A program made the position numbers and the translations under genes. From assembly GCA_026874595.1 (NCBI GenBank), contig CM049307.1, positions 52,511,370 to 52,575,369 on the forward strand: a DNA stretch of 64,000 bases. The letters run 5' to 3'. The notes below the pieces were generated by a model. The model was given only the letters and a program-made list of their open reading frames with translations. It did not search any database and had not been told where the DNA came from. This DNA is from Sipunculus nudus (lineage: Eukaryota > Annelida > Sipuncula > Golfingiida > Sipunculidae). Below, in pieces: positions 41,001 to 46,190 of this stretch. Numbering within the stretch: the first letter of the stretch is position 1; each line of letters begins with the position of its first letter.

Positions 41001-43589
41001 AGACTTTTTTTCAAGAATATAACTTTATTTAATCAAGATTCAATTGTTTACCAAAAATTAGATCTGAATTTTGCAAATTTTTCAAGTTATTAGCATAAAT
41101 AAAAAATCAATACCTTAAATTTTGTCCAACTTTGGCAATGGCATTTTTTTTCCCTGTAAGCACTGTTGATTTAATGTTCACTGCATATATACATAAGGAA
41201 TTAATCTTTTAAAATCTGAAATTTCAAAGAAATTGATTGGAAAGAATAGCTTTTATTCACATTTTCATACACCATGTCAAGTGTTGTTTACATCTAGCCC
41301 ACCTAGTAGTACAGCCTTCACTTGCATTATGTAACTCACCCCAGGCAGCTTGCCTTGGCTCAGCTTGGCCACTACCAGCAGGCTTCCCCTCTGCCCTGCA
41401 CTCCCCCCCCCCCTCCCCCCCCCCCCCCCCCCCGATGGTGCATAAACTAGATGAATGTTATTATTTTCTGTATTTGATTCATTCTTATTCTAGGCTATGC
41501 TACATTTTAGATTTTGTATTGTACCACCAGGGTTACAATGATTAAAGTGTCCATTTAATTGTGTCCACAAAGTGGTGTATTGCTATGAAAGTGTGGATGT
41601 TCATCAGATAAGTAATTTCTTACTTCAGAAGAGTAAAAACTTCACCAGGTGTGAAATTGACTATTAATTCCAGTAATAAATTAAAACTGGGATAGTAATT
41701 AGCACAATGATATTGTTTGTCCCTCATTCAACCAACAGTGTGTATACTTTATTTGAAAAGATGTTTTTATTTTATCAAATTTACTGAATCTTTTATTTTA
41801 TTTTGGTGAATAAAATTAAGCATGTACTGAAAACTCCAATGTGCAAAACTGTTTAATAGTGATTCAAGGAATATTCTTGTAGATGCCATGTGTGGCATTA
41901 TTTTCTTTTAAATTCAGTTTAAACATTTATGATTTAAAAACAATAAAATATATACATGTGTATGCATATTATGACCCAATATGAGCTACACTCTGGATAT
42001 ATAATGATTGCAACTTTTGCAACAATTCTAATATTTTAACTTCTAGTTTCACTTTTTTTACTCTGTATATATAATGATTGCAACTTTTGCAACAATTCTA
42101 ATATTTTAACTTATATTTTCAGTTTTTTTTTTATTAAAAATTTATAAAACCTGTAAATAAAAAAAATGATTCAGATAAAAACTTCTTAATGGAAAAAGTG
42201 GATATGCTAAAAAAATAGGCTTATATATAAACTTAAATGCATTATTCCCTTGAAAGTGAAATAAAGGTATTAGTCCATTCTGTCCACTTGCCTGTCCATC
42301 TGTAAATTTTCATATGCATCACAGTATCTCAAAACTTTTACTGTTTTTCTTCATGACAGTCTTGTCATAGTCTTAGTTTGCAATCATATATTTAGATCTT
42401 TACTATAACCAAATAGGAGGGCCCCTTTCCTCTTAGCTTTTCATATTCTTATATAAATGAAAAACATTACAATAGAATATTTCTACATCCACCTTCGTGC
42501 TGCCCTCACTTTTCCCTTCTCCGAACCCCATCCCAAAGTCAGCCTGAGTAAGCAAGAAGAAGATGAATCAGATATATTCATACTTTAATATTTTGTATAA
42601 CTATTCGTCCATAGGTACCTATGTACATGCCAGAAATTTTGTCAATATTGTGTAATATGTAGACATAGTGGGCATCACAATAATGTATCTTGTCAAGACT
42701 AAAGAGATATTGTGTCATACAGTCACAAATTCATAAATCACTTCATCAGCATAGTTAATCATAACATCATATCTGTCAAATTGAAAGCTTGCAGACTACC
42801 ATACACTTTAGATCCTTCAACAAATAGCCTTATCATCATTCTACTACTGCTTATACTGCTGTCATTGCATTCATATTTGCTCAAATATATCACAATTTTC
42901 AACCCCTCCTAAATAAATAAAAAATAAACCACTATATTTTACTCTATTTATCCATCAGTCAGGTAATTTCATTTATCATTTACTCACATATTACATTACA
43001 ACATGTCCATGATATTCATAAGCTTTATCCACTCGATATAGTATCACAGTGGATGTAGTATCACATTTTTAGTCCAGTCACGATCAGCTGAGAGCCGTGA
43101 CCCATGGGTCCCTTGTCTTGGTTTCGGTGCAGTTTTAACATATTTCAGGTGTACTGAAAGCAGCATTCTTTTGATTGGATAAAAAATCCTGCAGTCTATA
43201 TCGCTCCATTTTATACTTAACCAATCCTTAGATGCTTTGCATTTTGTATTTCAGAGATATGTGAAACTGCACCTCAACTGTTTTGTGTATAATTATGTAT
43301 ATAATTAAATCTTTACACCATGTTAGACTTGCTGGTATTGAACTGTCATCAAATATCATTTTCCCCACATTTAGTGGGGCTATGTGCAATAACAACCACA
43401 TTCCTACCAGGAATCCTAGGTATCTTATGTTGTCTTATCATAACTGATTAAATAATCTTATCTGTCCACAGTCGCACACGTTTGGGCCGCTCTAGTTATC
43501 TCAGCGGAAGGTCCAGTATGGTTCCAACAACAGTGCCTAGTGATGAAGGATCAGGGGAAGAACAAGCTGCTGAGAATGAGAAAGAATGA
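1933..43589 (+). CDS. Non-muscle myosin II heavy chain (zipper/MYH9-10-like), 3' 28 exons, 5' end outside window
   Basis: Actin-based motor heavy chain that forms bipolar filaments for cytokinesis, cortical tension and adhesion. Exons: 1933-2051, 4892-5044, 5843-6013, 6413-6577, 7011-7125, 7648-7829, 12157-12348, 12856-13016, 13407-13515, 13900-14103, 14507-14655, 15328-15442, 15833-15988, 16723-16871, 17605-17749, 18342-18554, 19548-19754, 20325-20582, 21014-21181, 26499-26611, 30015-30195, 30640-30852, 31359-31520, 31861-32202, 33037-33245, 33815-33923, 34474-34664, 43472-43589. All introns are GT-AG and every phase matches, giving 1588 residues plus stop; the matching part of vertebrate NMII is about 1590. 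Residues such as [17 protein letters not shown] and [18 protein letters not shown] follow the non-muscle/smooth class rather than striated muscle myosin. The rod runs from about residue 460 to 1547 of the fragment, then a 40-residue nonhelical tail. P-loop and switch I exons are missing because the window starts inside the gene. Confidence 0.95.
2633..4727. mobile_element. TIR-bounded non-autonomous element with 145-bp tandem core
   Basis: Perfect 10-bp inverted ends AGGGCCCCGC (2633-2642) and GCGGGGCCCT (4718-4727) enclose 2095 bp in the intron between exons 1 and 2. Inside is a block GCCCTATAGTGATCAC plus a GTCCGTCCATCCGTCC tract, present at 2651 and again at about 4219, and about 13 tandem units of 145 bp. 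The short ORFs in it are products of the repeat. No transposase is visible. No target duplication is obvious at the flanks. Confidence 0.75.
2700..4565 (+). repeat. 145-bp tandem array (about 13 units)
   Basis: Units start near TTTTCTTTCGCACGCGATAA and include CTCAACAACAACATACTGCA, TTCACAGGGATGATTGGTAC and CAGAATTCAAATATGGCCGC. Anchors at 2723, 2868 and 3013 give an exact 145-bp period at first. The array is broken near 4219 where the element's leading block recurs. Confidence 0.9.
4892..5044 (+). CDS. Myosin exon 2 in window: switch II
   Basis: 51 codons, [20 protein letters not shown] onwards, ending in [18 protein letters not shown] is the switch II motif that contacts the ATP gamma-phosphate. 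Acceptor CTTCCACAG, donor CAG/GTTAGT. Phase 0 at both ends. Confidence 0.95.
5843..6013 (+). CDS. Myosin exon 3 in window: relay helix
   Basis: 57 codons. [20 protein letters not shown] is the relay helix that couples switch II to the converter; it is followed by [18 protein letters not shown] and [14 protein letters not shown], not HHMF, is typical of non-muscle/smooth myosin. Donor is AAAAG/GTGCAA. Confidence 0.95.
6413..6577 (+). CDS. Myosin exon 4 in window: [13 protein letters not shown] region
   Basis: 55 codons from [20 protein letters not shown] to SIMHYAGK in the lower 50K domain. [11 protein letters not shown] and HYAGK are near-invariant in class II myosins. Acceptor TTTCAG, donor AAG/GTTGGT. 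The next exon opens VDY, restoring the conserved HYAGKVDY. Confidence 0.95.
7011..7125 (+). CDS. Myosin exon 5 in window: up to loop 2
   Basis: Reads [20 protein letters not shown] and then a variable helix to WKD, just before loop 2. Ends in phase 1 (GATG/GTAAGG). The next exon completes Ala, giving WKDAEIVG. Confidence 0.94.
7648..7829 (+). CDS. Myosin exon 6 in window: loop 2 and actin-binding strut
   Basis: Encodes loop 2 ([20 protein letters not shown]), the helix [16 protein letters not shown], then [17 protein letters not shown]. Loop 2 is short and Ser/Gly-rich with a basic end, as in NMII; it binds actin and sets the rate of phosphate release. A repeat element begins only 17 bases past the donor AAG/GTAATT. 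Confidence 0.95.
7925..10560 (+). repeat. 336-bp tandem array, eight units, each with a GGTGGCGCCACC palindrome or variant
   Basis: The anchor GCACAAATCGTAAC or variant occurs at 7933, 8271, 8608, 8943, 9279, 9616, 9954 and 10291, spacing 335 to 338 bp. Each unit also holds GGAAACCAGAAATTAGGTCT, TGGGGCCCCAAAGTACC and, in most, the perfect 12-bp palindrome GGTGGCGCCACC. The last unit is more diverged. Short ORFs here are repeat artefacts. Confidence 0.92.
10600..11450 (+). repeat. Degenerate dimeric tandem repeat (about 278 bp)
   Basis: TCATATCTCGGGAACCGTTTG at about 10779 and 11057, and a sister form TCATATCTCGGCAGTGGTTTG at 10931 with a relative at 11208. The alternation gives a period of about 278 bp made of two related halves. 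Includes GGTGGCGCCAC at 10864 and 11013. Confidence 0.7.
12157..12348 (+). CDS. Myosin exon 7 in window: SH2/SH1 helices
   Basis: 64 codons, [20 protein letters not shown] onwards. Cys in LQCNG and in [10 protein letters not shown] are the reactive SH2 and SH1 thiols, so the force-transmitting helices are intact. Continues into [16 protein letters not shown], the start of the converter. Acceptor ATTTTAG, donor ATG/GTGAGC. Confidence 0.95.
12856..13016 (+). CDS. Myosin exon 8 in window: converter and IQ1
   Basis: Converter end ([20 protein letters not shown]), then [14 protein letters not shown] and the first IQ-type helix [16 protein letters not shown], the essential light chain site. Donor is AGAAA/GTAAGG, splitting the last Lys codon in phase 2. 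Reading on in the genome meets TAA at once, which confirms the splice. Confidence 0.94.
13112..13200 (+). repeat. Fragment of the hairpin-ended repeat family
   Basis: TAGCTCAGCTGACTGAAGTA, then CCCGTTGTCCATCTGGC and CCGTTAGCAAGGCA, resemble the left end of the 7846 element. Truncated after about 90 bases, in the intron before exon 9. Confidence 0.5.
13407..13515 (+). CDS. Myosin exon 9 in window: IQ2, regulatory light chain site
   Basis: 37 codons with the first split: [19 protein letters not shown] then [31 protein letters not shown] is the second IQ motif (regulatory light chain), and the WxWW segment is the hook before the rod. Confidence 0.95.
13900..14103 (+). CDS. Myosin exon 10 in window: head-rod junction, start of S2
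   Basis: Starts [20 protein letters not shown]. The Pro in VKPLL is the invariant residue that ends the lever arm and begins the coiled coil. Ends [17 protein letters not shown], close to NMII. Acceptor TTTATATAG, donor GAG/GTGAGT. Confidence 0.95.
14507..14655 (+). CDS. Myosin exon 11 in window: S2 coiled coil
   Basis: [20 protein letters not shown], then an acidic EEEEER stretch to TIQDLEEQ, typical NMII S2. Phase 2 donor GAGGAACA/GTATGT. The last 40 bases and this donor recur twice in the following intron (see separate feature). Confidence 0.94.
14616..14940 (+). repeat. Tandem triplication of the exon 11 3' end and its donor
   Basis: Three copies of a block beginning with an A-rich run and CTCCAGGGAACCATCCAGGA, at about 14616, 14718 and 14831 (spacings 102 and 113 bp). 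The first is the real exon end. Copy 2 has lost the donor (ACATTTTG instead of ACAGTATG). Copy 3 keeps exon-identical sequence and a possible donor GAGGAACA/GTGTGT. Extending the exon past 14655 meets an in-frame TAG within about 25 bases, so the distal copies are non-coding. Confidence 0.9.
15328..15442 (+). CDS. Myosin exon 12 in window: S2 coiled coil
   Basis: [20 protein letters not shown] then [19 protein letters not shown], matching the NMII block around [16 protein letters not shown]. Acceptor TTAACAG, donor AAG/GTTAGA. Confidence 0.94.
15833..15988 (+). CDS. Myosin exon 13 in window: S2 coiled coil
   Basis: 52 codons, [20 protein letters not shown] then [17 protein letters not shown] and [18 protein letters not shown] is a conserved NMII rod landmark. 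Acceptor CTTGACAG, donor CAG/GTACAC. Confidence 0.94.
16723..16871 (+). CDS. Myosin exon 14 in window: rod coiled coil
   Basis: [20 protein letters not shown] then [20 protein letters not shown] and EEEIQQALN. Heptad spacing of Leu/Ile with alternating charge. Phase 2 donor AG/GTATGG. Confidence 0.94.
17605..17749 (+). CDS. Myosin exon 15 in window: rod coiled coil
   Basis: [20 protein letters not shown] then [20 protein letters not shown] and [21 protein letters not shown] is near-invariant in NMII. Acceptor CTTTTTAG, donor GAG/GTTGGT. Confidence 0.95.
18342..18554 (+). CDS. Myosin exon 16 in window: rod coiled coil
   Basis: 71 codons, [20 protein letters not shown] then [20 protein letters not shown] and [27 protein letters not shown] and ELRQKH are rod landmarks. 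Donor AGG/GTTAGT. Confidence 0.95.
18945..19450 (+). repeat. Dispersed repeat, GAGGTCAGAGGTCACC family, copy 2
   Basis: In the intron after exon 16. Begins ACCCGTCAATGACTGGACAT, has CCATCTGTCTGTTAAC and three GCATATTTAATGAGGTCA-type units, and ends near GGTACTCTTGTTT. Clearly related to 161-790 but diverged. Confidence 0.7.
19548..19754 (+). CDS. Myosin exon 17 in window: rod coiled coil
   Basis: 69 codons from [20 protein letters not shown] through [20 protein letters not shown] to [18 protein letters not shown] and ESE-KRK match the NMII rod. Acceptor TTTACAG, donor CAG/GTAAGT. Confidence 0.95.
20325..20582 (+). CDS. Myosin exon 18 in window: rod coiled coil
   Basis: 86 codons from [20 protein letters not shown] through [20 protein letters not shown] to an acidic [11 protein letters not shown] block. 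QEETRQKL is a strong NMII signature. Acceptor TTTTTAG, donor CAG/GTAACT. Confidence 0.95.
21014..21181 (+). CDS. Myosin exon 19 in window: rod coiled coil
   Basis: 56 codons, [20 protein letters not shown] then [20 protein letters not shown]. Followed by a 5.3-kb intron filled with repeats. Acceptor ATCACAG, donor GAG/GTATGT. Confidence 0.94.
21504..23449 (+). mobile_element. Hairpin-family repeat, left part of an older copy
   Basis: Starts inside the left end (CATAGTCGTGGTCCATTGTC then GTCCGTCC) and lacks the hairpin itself. Contains two diverged units about 668 bp apart (ATGTTAGATGTCCCCAAGAT at about 21592, relative at about 22260) and the segment CATTGTCAAGCAGCCCACTT, shared with the copy at 39850. 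Its right end may be the block at 26381-26415, on the far side of the copy at 23450. Also holds a (TC)n-C15 run at about 23017-23042. Confidence 0.55.
23450..26065 (+). mobile_element. Hairpin-ended repeat element, copy 3 (2.6 kb)
   Basis: Left end TAGCTCAGCTGACT-ATA-AGTCATCTGAGCTA is a 14-bp stem with one mismatch. A (GTCC)n tract follows. Two diverged internal units about 678 bp apart (at about 23576 and 24254). Right end CAGCTGTGCGTCGTGACCCA then TAGGTCCCTTGTT. Closely similar along its length to 26658-29276. No transposase-like ORF. Confidence 0.7.
26381..26415 (+). repeat. Isolated right end of the hairpin-ended family
   Basis: CAGCCGAGCGATGTGACCCA then TGGGTCCCTTGTT, the right terminus of the family without its own body. 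Best read as the right end of the older copy split by the insertion at 23450-26065. Confidence 0.55.
26499..26611 (+). CDS. Myosin exon 20 in window: rod coiled coil
   Basis: [20 protein letters not shown] then [29 protein letters not shown] is a universal myosin II rod motif. At 113 bases, skipping or deleting this exon would shift the frame. It sits between two direct repeat copies of 2.6 kb. Confidence 0.95.
26658..29276 (+). mobile_element. Hairpin-ended repeat element, copy 4 (2.6 kb)
   Basis: Same left hairpin (TAGCTCAGCTGACT ... AGTCATCTGAGCTA), two internal units, and right end GGTGAGCGCCATGACCCATG then GGTCCCTTGTT. A direct repeat of 23450-26065, lying only about 590 bp further on, with exon 20 between them. 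Fills the intron between exons 20 and 21. Confidence 0.7.
29330..29830 (+). repeat. Possible dispersed repeat with GTCTGTCC tract
   Basis: CTGCATGTCTGTCTGTCCAT and CTCTGTCTGTCCAC around 29547-29586, followed by GGGGTCATGAGATCAAAGGT, echo the layout of the other families. No second copy is seen in the window, so this is tentative. Confidence 0.35.
30015..30195 (+). CDS. Myosin exon 21 in window: rod coiled coil
   Basis: [20 protein letters not shown] then [20 protein letters not shown] and [14 protein letters not shown]. The last motif is a near-invariant NMII landmark. Acceptor AATTATAG, donor AAT/GTAAGC. Confidence 0.95.
30640..30852 (+). CDS. Myosin exon 22 in window: rod coiled coil
   Basis: 71 codons. 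[35 protein letters not shown] and [11 protein letters not shown] all align with NMII. Donor CAC/GTATGT, phase 0. Confidence 0.95.
31359..31520 (+). CDS. Myosin exon 23 in window: rod coiled coil
   Basis: 54 codons, [20 protein letters not shown] then [20 protein letters not shown] and [22 protein letters not shown] and KQLRK-Q are conserved rod positions. Donor CAG/GTGAGG. Confidence 0.95.
31861..32202 (+). CDS. Myosin exon 24 in window: rod coiled coil (longest exon)
   Basis: 114 codons from [20 protein letters not shown] through [20 protein letters not shown] and [20 protein letters not shown] to [23 protein letters not shown] and DEKRRLE are diagnostic of NMII. Acceptor TATTTCAG, donor CAG/GTATGC. 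Confidence 0.96.
32440..32680 (+). repeat. SINE-like segment
   Basis: GC-richer than the surrounding intron, with CTGGCGACCCGGGTTAG and CAGGGTTCTCCGGTTTCCAC. The latter resembles a conserved block I associate with SINEs of marine invertebrates. No clear A/B boxes or target duplication, so low confidence. Confidence 0.3.
33037..33245 (+). CDS. Myosin exon 25 in window: rod coiled coil
   Basis: [20 protein letters not shown] then [40 protein letters not shown] and IEAK. ERQNKEL--KL-E and LE-KI--LEEQLE are rod landmarks. The acceptor CAATACAAAG has a weak pyrimidine run. Donor GCTAA/GTGAGT, phase 2. Confidence 0.94.
33815..33923 (+). CDS. Myosin exon 26 in window: rod coiled coil
   Basis: [20 protein letters not shown] then [28 protein letters not shown] is a signature of the NMII C-terminal rod, near the region needed for filament assembly. 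Acceptor TTTCAAG is not strongly pyrimidine-rich; phase agreement decides it. Confidence 0.94.
34474..34664 (+). CDS. Myosin exon 27 in window: end of coiled coil
   Basis: [20 protein letters not shown] then [20 protein letters not shown] and [15 protein letters not shown]. Matches LKRQLEEAEEE and RRKLQRELD of NMII at the end of the rod. Donor GG/GTGAGT splits a Gly codon; reading straight on gives TGA at 34666-34668. Confidence 0.93.
34665..34670 (+). promoter_or_regulatory. Intron 27 donor with immediate in-frame stop
   Basis: The donor GTGAGT follows ...TTG GG. If the intron is not removed the frame reads GGG TGA, ending the protein at SGDKLG and removing the 39-residue tailpiece. The arrangement is seen in the sequence; use as an alternative end is inference. 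Confidence 0.5.
34773..35505. mobile_element. TA-flanked MITE, pogo/Tigger-like
   Basis: Ends CAGTGGACCCAGGCTTAGGG and (reverse complement of the right end) CAGTGGTCCCTATTTTAGCG form imperfect TIRs. Each is bordered by TA (34771-34772 and 35506-35507), the target duplication of the Tc1/mariner superfamily. 733 bp, no transposase. Includes AATAAA at 35174-35179 in the sense of the myosin gene. Confidence 0.6.
35771..35795 (+). CDS. Possible alternative last exon of the myosin
   Basis: An acceptor (CCTAATGTTTCTGTGACAG at 35752-35770, with a branch-like CCTAAT) is followed by a frame that, joined to exon 27 in phase 2, reads GKRQTSPE then TAG at 35793-35795. It would replace the 40-residue tailpiece by a short basic tail. 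Only the splice-like sequence and frame support it. Confidence 0.2.
36535..37075 (+). repeat. Two-copy tandem duplication, about 258-bp period
   Basis: ATCTTGCACCTTCAACTTGG at 36541 recurs as ATCTTGCGCCTTTGCCCTGG at 36799. Both are followed by GCTAATTAAA, ACATCAAAGCATT, GGTCCTG-TGAT-AAAAT and a GCAAAA-ATG-CATAT block. Diverged by many substitutions. No reading frame is conserved. Confidence 0.75.
39850..43115 (+). mobile_element. Hairpin-ended repeat element, copy 6 (3.3 kb)
   Basis: Left hairpin TAGCTCAGCTGACT ... AGTCATCTGAGCTA, a long GTCTGTC/GTCCGTCC tract, then two internal units about 680 bp apart (near 40000 and 40680). The right end is GATCAGCTGAGAGCCGTGAC then CCATGGGTCCCTTG. The internal CATTGTCAAGCAGTCCACTT segment links it to the copy at 21504. 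A C11-T-C19 tract lies at 41403-41433. Lies in the last myosin intron. Confidence 0.65.
41985..42125 (+). repeat. 70-bp tandem duplication
   Basis: ATATATAATGATTGCAACTT then TTGCAACAATTCTAATATTT occurs twice, 70 bp apart (about 41999 and 42069), nearly identical, so recent. Confidence 0.85.
43472..43589 (+). CDS. Myosin final exon: nonhelical tailpiece
   Basis: Completes Gly and reads [20 protein letters not shown] then [19 protein letters not shown] and TGA. Basic Ser-rich then acidic, as in NMII tailpieces, where PKC-type and CK2-type phosphorylation controls filament assembly. S-G-E-E fits a CK2 site and RSS/GRSS fit basophilic kinase sites. Acceptor CTGTCCACAG; phase 2 join with exon 27 across an 8.8-kb intron. 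Confidence 0.93.
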
Positions 43590-43608
43590 ATGGAATACAA
43601 GCTTCATT

Positions 43609-43622
43609 AATCAGATCTGATT
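43609..43622. other. 14-bp perfect palindrome in the 3' UTR
   Basis: AATCAGATCTGATT, starting 20 bases after the myosin stop codon. It could be a protein site in DNA or a small stem in RNA; its length alone does not prove function. Confidence 0.4.
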
Positions 43623-44034
43623 GGCTGAGAGGGCCGTGTGGTGGCCTACTGAACAATACATTCCTTAATTGCGATATACTACGGTCCGGGTGGGCGCACT
43701 CTTGAATGGTGCACGGAGTGCACACTGTGTGTGTCAAAATGTGCTTATTTGCAATCCTTCCCCTGAGTGACTTGTGCTGTCGAAGCGAACTTATGTTATA
43801 CTTAAGCCTAGTAATAATGATGGAGCACTTAGTGATTAAAAAAGATGCATAATTGGCTTAGTTGCACATAGATATAGTTAAACCCCCATGTGTTATATAG
43901 GTAGAAGGGTTCAATGATATTATTGGGGGAAAATATGCCTTCAGATGCTATTAACTATAATAGTCTATTTTTGGAAAATGTTTGCTTATTATTATGGATT
44001 TTTTGTTGCATATTACCCATGCATTTATTTTTAC

Positions 44035-44072
<38 letters not shown>

Positions 44073-44208
44073 TTTCCTGTGTTGAATATTTTCTACCAAA
44101 ACTTTCTCCTACTGGAGCTTTCTCACAATCTACATTATGAAGGAGATTAGCGATAATTTTCGCCAGACCACGGCACCATGGGTCTTTTTTTCCCACCTCT
44201 GTATGCAA

Positions 44209-44228
44209 GACCACTGATGTCAGTGGTC
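44209..44228 (+). other. Hairpin in the myosin 3' UTR
   Basis: GACCACTGATGTCAGTGGTC has 9-bp perfectly complementary arms around a 2-nt centre. GGTCTT-type repeats flank it. In RNA a loop this tight would need some pairs to open. Confidence 0.45.
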
Positions 44229-44611
44229 GGGGTCTTCTCACGGGGGTAGGCATGTTGACATTGTTTTGTAGGTTGCATCCACCGAATATTGACTTAACTA
44301 AAGAAAATACAAATACAATGCAGTTCATTACTTTTCTTGTTATTGGTTTCCTCTCAGTCAGCGGACCATTATTAACTGAATGTCACTGTAGTATATACAT
44401 TAACAACTTATCTCAACACAATGTGCCACATCTTTTAACAGTATGAAGCACAAGTGATTTAGATTGATTTAGTAAGATCATTGTAATAATATATCATTTC
44501 TGCAATCATTTTGATATATATACAAGGCTTAACAAGCCAAGGAATATGTCGGATATTACATTGCTATAATTTACAAAATTTAGCTTCAAACATGTATTGA
44601 ATTATCTGGGA

Positions 44612-44617
44612 AATAAA
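44612..44617 (+). terminator. Possible proximal poly(A) signal
   Basis: AATAAA about 1 kb after the stop codon. No clear GT-rich element follows closely, so it ranks below the signal at 45817. Confidence 0.3.
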
Positions 44618-45816
44618 CCAGATCACATCTCTAAAGTAATGGAAGACCACTGTAACATGACACATATTTCTCATGGAAAGATGATGTATTTATCAGCCAA
44701 TATAATTCACAGGTCTGTTGGTTTAATTGGAGCCAGCAGTGGTTTTTAAGTGAAATTCAGTGAACTATATTTTTTATTATGTGTAATATTGGGAAAGAAT
44801 ATCCCCTTGTGCACTATGCATATATACTTACACTGGTTTGGTAGGAACCACTTGTATATGGGCTTACTTATATATCTGTAACACTGTTCTGGTATAATCT
44901 GGTCCTTAAATGCAACAAACATGCACCTGACATCAACAATCAGTTAATTCTCACTCATATACTTAATACTACAGTACACACGCACCTTTTGAAGGTAATG
45001 GTAGAGATGCCCTTTAATTAAAACCTGCTCAGGGGGTTTGGTCTTTTTACTTACATGGGTGCATAGTGGGGGTAACTGTCTTGAGTATGTCAACCTCTGT
45101 GGCAACTAAGTAATCTGCACCAGCTGGCAGATCATTTATCATTTATACAGGGATCATTTTGGGTAGACCATTTAATATTTGAGACAGTAATATATTAATT
45201 TTTTATATTTATTTACTTTGGGCTACGGTTACTTTCAACGCTGTTTATGCACACGATGGTTAGGTAAGCACAGTCGTCAGAAGCCTTCACATGACATTTC
45301 ATAGTTATGGAGGTGCTAATCATTAACCAATTAAGTATTGACCCTTAAAAGTAAAAAAAAAAAAATTTAAATATTAACAATGGTATAAATCTACATATAT
45401 GTTATTTACAACATATGCTTGTGTGATGATGTATATCTTGAAGCTAGTATCATCCAGACTGGAGATAAGATTCGCACAAGACGTAATGGATCTGATGAGT
45501 TATAATTGGTGACAAAAAATTTAAGTTATACAGACGAGGTTGAGGACATGCATTGTGGGAGTTGTATTGTTAGTAACCCTGGGTGCGGGTGTTGCTGAGC
45601 AATATGTAGGGACCAGGGGCTGTTAGCGTTATTCAATGGGATTGGGACAGGGTTCTGACAGGTCCTGATATAATAATCAAAGGCAACTGTTGCCGCACTT
45701 CATCCGTGATATGGAAGCATCCATCAGCCAAGTTTTCATGTGAGAGGAGCTTTCAGAACTATACATTACTGCAGTCATTTTGTATCTAGTTCTAATTTTC
45801 CAATACTAAACTGTGA

Positions 45817-45822
45817 AATAAA
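45817..45822 (+). terminator. Likely main poly(A) signal of the myosin gene
   Basis: AATAAA, with a GT-rich stretch (TTGGTGTGTC... and GTATGGTGTGGTATG) at about 45866-45900, the usual arrangement of a cleavage site between the two. A weaker candidate AATAAA lies at 44612-44617. Confidence 0.6.
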
Positions 45823-45850
45823 ACCTACAGTAAATGCTTACTTGCTTTTG

Positions 45851-46190
45851 CTTTTATTATAAATTGGTGTGTCAGCATGCAGAGTGTATGGTGTGGTATG
45901 AAGGAACTATTTTAGGCTTTCAGGGCAGAGTAATTCTATAAAGCTTTAATTGGTTTTCTTGGACAGAATTAAACATTTGTCTGCTATCAAGAGCTTTATA
46001 ACTTGAACTGGCCCCTACACATTGAATTTATCCATATTTAACTCTGCTAGATAGTCGTGTAGCTTTCCATATGACACATTAAAGAAAGAAGTTAAGCATG
46101 TCCAGTTGCCCCATGCGAGTAAACCTGTTCTTAGTTCATTAAACTATATAGGAATACAAGTGGGTGATCTTCTACAAGTATAATGTCCCC
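45851..46190. other. Short intergenic stretch before the minisatellite
   Basis: GT-rich downstream element of the myosin poly(A) site at about 45866-45900, then AT-rich unique-looking sequence with no gene. Confidence 0.5.

Larger units (their letters stand above)
34665..43471 (+). other. Last myosin intron, 8.8 kb: content outside the listed repeats
   Basis: Holds the MITE, the 258-bp duplication and hairpin copy 6. Between them, 35510-36530 and 37080-39840 are AT-rich with short homopolymer runs (G12 near 38590) and no convincing coding exon other than the tentative one at 35771. Confidence 0.5.
43590..45850 (+). other. Myosin 3' UTR (predicted)
   Basis: Follows the TGA with no further coding potential in frame. 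Contains a (TA)n tract at about 44041-44069, two perfect hairpins or palindromes (43609-43622, 44209-44228), an early AATAAA at 44612-44617 and the better-supported signal at 45817-45822. The UTR is AT-rich and free of the large repeats seen in introns. The end is predicted, not observed. Confidence 0.6.
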
